A DNA stretch of 64,000 nucleotides from Nocardiopsis sp. N85 (GTDB taxonomy: Bacteria > Actinomycetota > Actinomycetes > Streptosporangiales > Streptosporangiaceae), in assembly GCF_028882275.1 (NCBI RefSeq), contig NZ_JARBUT010000010.1, forward strand, positions 62,001 to 126,000, in the 5' to 3' direction. The translations under genes were made by a program, and so were the position numbers. The notes beneath the pieces are model-generated. The model saw only the letters and a program-made list of their open reading frames with translations. It was not told the DNA's origin and did not search any database. Below are positions 61,988 to 64,000 of the stretch, piece after piece (the stretch's first letter is position 1; each line of letters starts with the position of its first letter).

Positions 61988-63811
61988 TCAGACCTGGATG
62001 TTGGGGAACTCGCCCATGTACACCCGGTCCCTGTCCCGTTCGTTCAGAACACCTTGGTAGGCGTGGACGTCGTCGATGTCACCGTTCCAGTGGTGGGAGA
62101 TCGCCCCCTGCTCCCGGGCGGCGCCGATGTACACCGGACCGTCGGCGTGCCAGGCGTGGGTGACGGCGACACGGCCCTCTTCGCGCCCGTTGACGTACAG
62201 GATCGTCTCCTTGCGGGTGTGGTCGTAGACCCCCACCAGGTGGGTCCACTCCCCCAGGCGTGCCGGGGCGGTGGAGGTCGCGGTGGTGCCGGCGCCCGAA
62301 CCGCCGTCGGAGGTCAGGGTGAACGTCCACCTGCCGTCCGAGCCCCGGTGGCCGAGGCGGAAGGCACTGTCGGTGGGTCCGGACTGGGCCAGCGCGGTGG
62401 CGTCGATGGCCCCGCCGGTCTCGTCCAAGCGCACCCAGGCGGCGACACTGAAGCTGCGGTCGGTGCGCAGCGCCGGGTCCGCGGTGGCGATGTACTCGTC
62501 GACGCCGTTGAGCCGCACACCCGGTGAGGCCGTGACACCGTTCTCCGCGAAGTTCCACGCGGTGAGCGGATCGCCGTGCAGAGTGGCGTCCAGCCCGTGG
62601 TCGGTGGAGTCGGCGACCACGGTGCCGTCGTACTCGTCGAGCGTCCAGCGACCCTCGGGAGCGACGGGACGGTTCGCCAGGCGCCACACCTCGGTCTCGA
62701 TCTCGTGATCGGTGACGATGTGGTCGAGAACGACACGGTCCCACACCCGGACATCGTCGATCGACCCGGGCCAGTGGTGATCGTCGACACCCTGGACGAG
62801 GCCTCGACCCACGGTCAGCGGCCCGGGGGCGTCCCAGGCCCCGGTGTGGGCGGCCTCGCCCTGCTCGACTCCGTCCACGTACAGGGTGATCTCGTGGGTC
62901 CGGGAGTCGTGGACACCGAGCAGATGGGTCCACACGCCGACCTGGGCGGAGGCCGTGGAGGTGACGGCGGTCCACGGAAGCGGGCCGTCACCGTCCTCGG
63001 GGGACATCTCGAACACCCAACGACCGGTGTCGCCCTCGTAGCCGAGGTGGAAGGCGCTCTGTCGCGTGCCCTGCTGGGCGACTGCGGTGTGGTCGGCGTC
63101 GGCCCGGTCGAGCCGGACCCAGGCCGCGACGGAGAAGGTGCCGGAAGTGTCCACCGCGGGGTGGTCGGCGGTGACCCGGCCGTAGGTGCCGGGATCCCCG
63201 TCCATGGGGACACCGAGGTGGACGGCGGTGCCGTTCATGCGCGGGGTCGGGTTCGTGCCTGGATTCTCGGTGGCACCGAGACGGCCGCGCACCCAGTCGA
63301 CTCCGTCGGAGAGGGTGGCGCCGCGTTGGGGGTCGATCGCGTCGACGACGCGGTTCCCCTGGCCCTCGTCGAAGGCCAGGTGGACGACCGGACCGCTCAG
63401 GGGTGCCACGAGGAAGGAGTGGACCAGTTCGCAGTCGGAGGATCGACCGGAATCGTCCATCGTGCGGGCGTAGATCCAGTTGGGGCCCTCCTGGCGGGGG
63501 GTCAGCGTCACCGTGACCGACCCGCCCTGCTCATCGGGGGTGAGCCTGGTGGTGCAGGAGTCGTCGTTGAACCCGTAGTAGTAGTCCGTGGCGGTGGGCA
63601 CACCGTTGTCGCTGAAGGTGAACTCGCCCGGCAGCCCCGGGGAACCGTGGAAGGTGTCCCCGGCGGGATAGTCGGTGGAGGTCACCGCCGGTCCTCGCTC
63701 CGGGCGGGAGGTGTCGGGTGCCTGTTCCGCGTGGGCGGTGGCGGGCAGGAAAGGGACCAGGAGCGCGGGGACCAGTGCGATGGCACCCCACGTCCGAGCA
63801 CGGCGGGGCAT
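61988..63811 (-). CDS. Secreted protein with two LamG-like domains
   Basis: 607 aa. The signal peptide is MPRRARTWGAIALVPALLVP..., cleaved near AHAEQA. Two LamG/concanavalin-like domains follow, each with FSVAAWVRLD, then WTHL.GV.D and LYVDGVEQGE or LYVNGREEGR, and a terminal D(D)V..YQGVL. LamG domains bind glycans or other ligands; no catalytic module is present. The best ribosome site (63831-63836) is 19 bases from this ATG but 9 from an out-of-frame ATG at 63821. Confidence 0.85.
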   Translation of the reverse strand: MPRRARTWGAIALVPALLVPFLPATAHAEQAPDTSRPERGPAVTSTDYPAGDTFHGSPGLPGEFTFSDNGVPTATDYYYGFNDDSCTTRLTPDEQGGSVTVTLTPRQEGPNWIYARTMDDSGRSSDCELVHSFLVAPLSGPVVHLAFDEGQGNRVVDAIDPQRGATLSDGVDWVRGRLGATENPGTNPTPRMNGTAVHLGVPMDGDPGTYGRVTADHPAVDTSGTFSVAAWVRLDRADADHTAVAQQGTRQSAFHLGYEGDTGRWVFEMSPEDGDGPLPWTAVTSTASAQVGVWTHLLGVHDSRTHEITLYVDGVEQGEAAHTGAWDAPGPLTVGRGLVQGVDDHHWPGSIDDVRVWDRVVLDHIVTDHEIETEVWRLANRPVAPEGRWTLDEYDGTVVADSTDHGLDATLHGDPLTAWNFAENGVTASPGVRLNGVDEYIATADPALRTDRSFSVAAWVRLDETGGAIDATALAQSGPTDSAFRLGHRGSDGRWTFTLTSDGGSGAGTTATSTAPARLGEWTHLVGVYDHTRKETILYVNGREEGRVAVTHAWHADGPVYIGAAREQGAISHHWNGDIDDVHAYQGVLNERDRDRVYMGEFPNIQV

Positions 63812-63827
63812 GGCGGGGCATGGCGGG
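63802..63827. repeat. 10-bp tandem duplication at the LamG protein start
   Basis: GGCGGGGCAT occurs at 63802-63811 and again at 63812-63821, with a partial third copy to 63827. Each full copy contains a minus-strand ATG. The outer ATG (63821) opens a different frame of 96 codons. Confidence 0.65.
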
Positions 63828-64000
63828 ACTCTTCCTCTCCCAGGACCGGGGGGATCACCGAGCAGGGGTGCCGCGTCATGGGGACGCGACCGGTGGTGGT
63901 CGTTCTGGGACGGAGCGAGACGTTAGCAATCACAAGCGAACAAAGGAACCGTGACCCACTTCACTTTTCCAGCGTCCCCGACACGCGACATGCGCCTTTC
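63828..64000 (-). promoter_or_regulatory. Upstream region of the LamG gene
   Basis: AGGAAG at 63831-63836 is a ribosome site. The region around 63924-63963 is AT-richer (for example GTTAGCAATCACAAGCGAAC) and may hold the promoter. Hexamers are not certain. Confidence 0.4.

Noticed and set aside
1-64000. CRISPR array, tRNA, rRNA or insertion sequence
   Set aside because: No regular spaced repeats, no tRNA-like T-loop GGTTCGAATCC pattern, no transposase and no terminal inverted repeats were seen by eye. A tRNAscan or CRISPR search would settle this.

Overview
The window is very GC-rich (about 70% or more by eye) with dense, mostly short-spaced genes on both strands. Several proteins point to a high-GC actinobacterium: an AfsR/SARP-type regulator, three Eis-type acetyltransferases, two mycothiol-dependent maleylpyruvate isomerase-like proteins, an OhrR/Ohr pair, and many GTG starts that look leaderless. 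A Nocardiopsis-like genus would fit, but that is inference. No rRNA, tRNA or CRISPR array was seen.

Layout. 1-11.8 kb: two overlapping CNNM/CBS membrane proteins, the ohrR-ohr peroxide operon, an ALDH7-type dehydrogenase, a C15-type pyroglutamyl peptidase with Ser in place of the catalytic Cys, a proline-rich membrane protein, two secreted polysaccharide deacetylases, and an ALDH3-type dehydrogenase divergent from a TetR regulator across a 19-bp palindrome. 11.8-19.4 kb is the accessory part. It holds an HTH/zinc-ribbon protein whose own gene contains 23-bp tandem repeats (a possible replication-initiator gene with an internal origin), an XRE-ImmA plus PIN-nuclease pair behind a perfect palindrome, a small RelE-like toxin-antitoxin pair, a P-loop kinase, a phage-like small protein, and two decayed genes (cupin-like and GNAT).

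19.4-28.4 kb: GatB/YqeY protein, orphan SecD P1-head protein, VOC, CHRD, YdjM-like, SnoaL-like and DinB-type proteins, and an FtsX-type ABC transporter whose ATPase has lost its Q-loop Gln and H-loop His. 28.9-36.6 kb: a truncated SUKH protein, then a homogentisate operon (MBL hydrolase, flavin hydroxylase, homogentisate dioxygenase, an unrecognised 281-aa protein, fumarylacetoacetase) facing a divergent MarR regulator with a palindromic operator. No maleylacetoacetate isomerase is present.

36.7-64 kb: class V aminotransferase, three tandem Eis paralogs, BadF-type kinase, a dihydrolipoamide dehydrogenase-like flavoprotein, PNPOx-like protein, a 1088-aa SARP/NB-ARC regulator divergent from an MFS efflux pump, TRIC channel, LysR/threonine dehydratase pair, ASCH protein, an FHA domain fused to a flavin monooxygenase, an acyltransferase, a second MFS pump, MsrA, roadblock-like and DUF4126 proteins, and a secreted two-LamG protein whose start lies beside a 10-bp tandem duplication.

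The strongest candidates for something new are the HTH gene with internal iterons, the XRE-ImmA/PIN pair, and the FHA-monooxygenase fusion.
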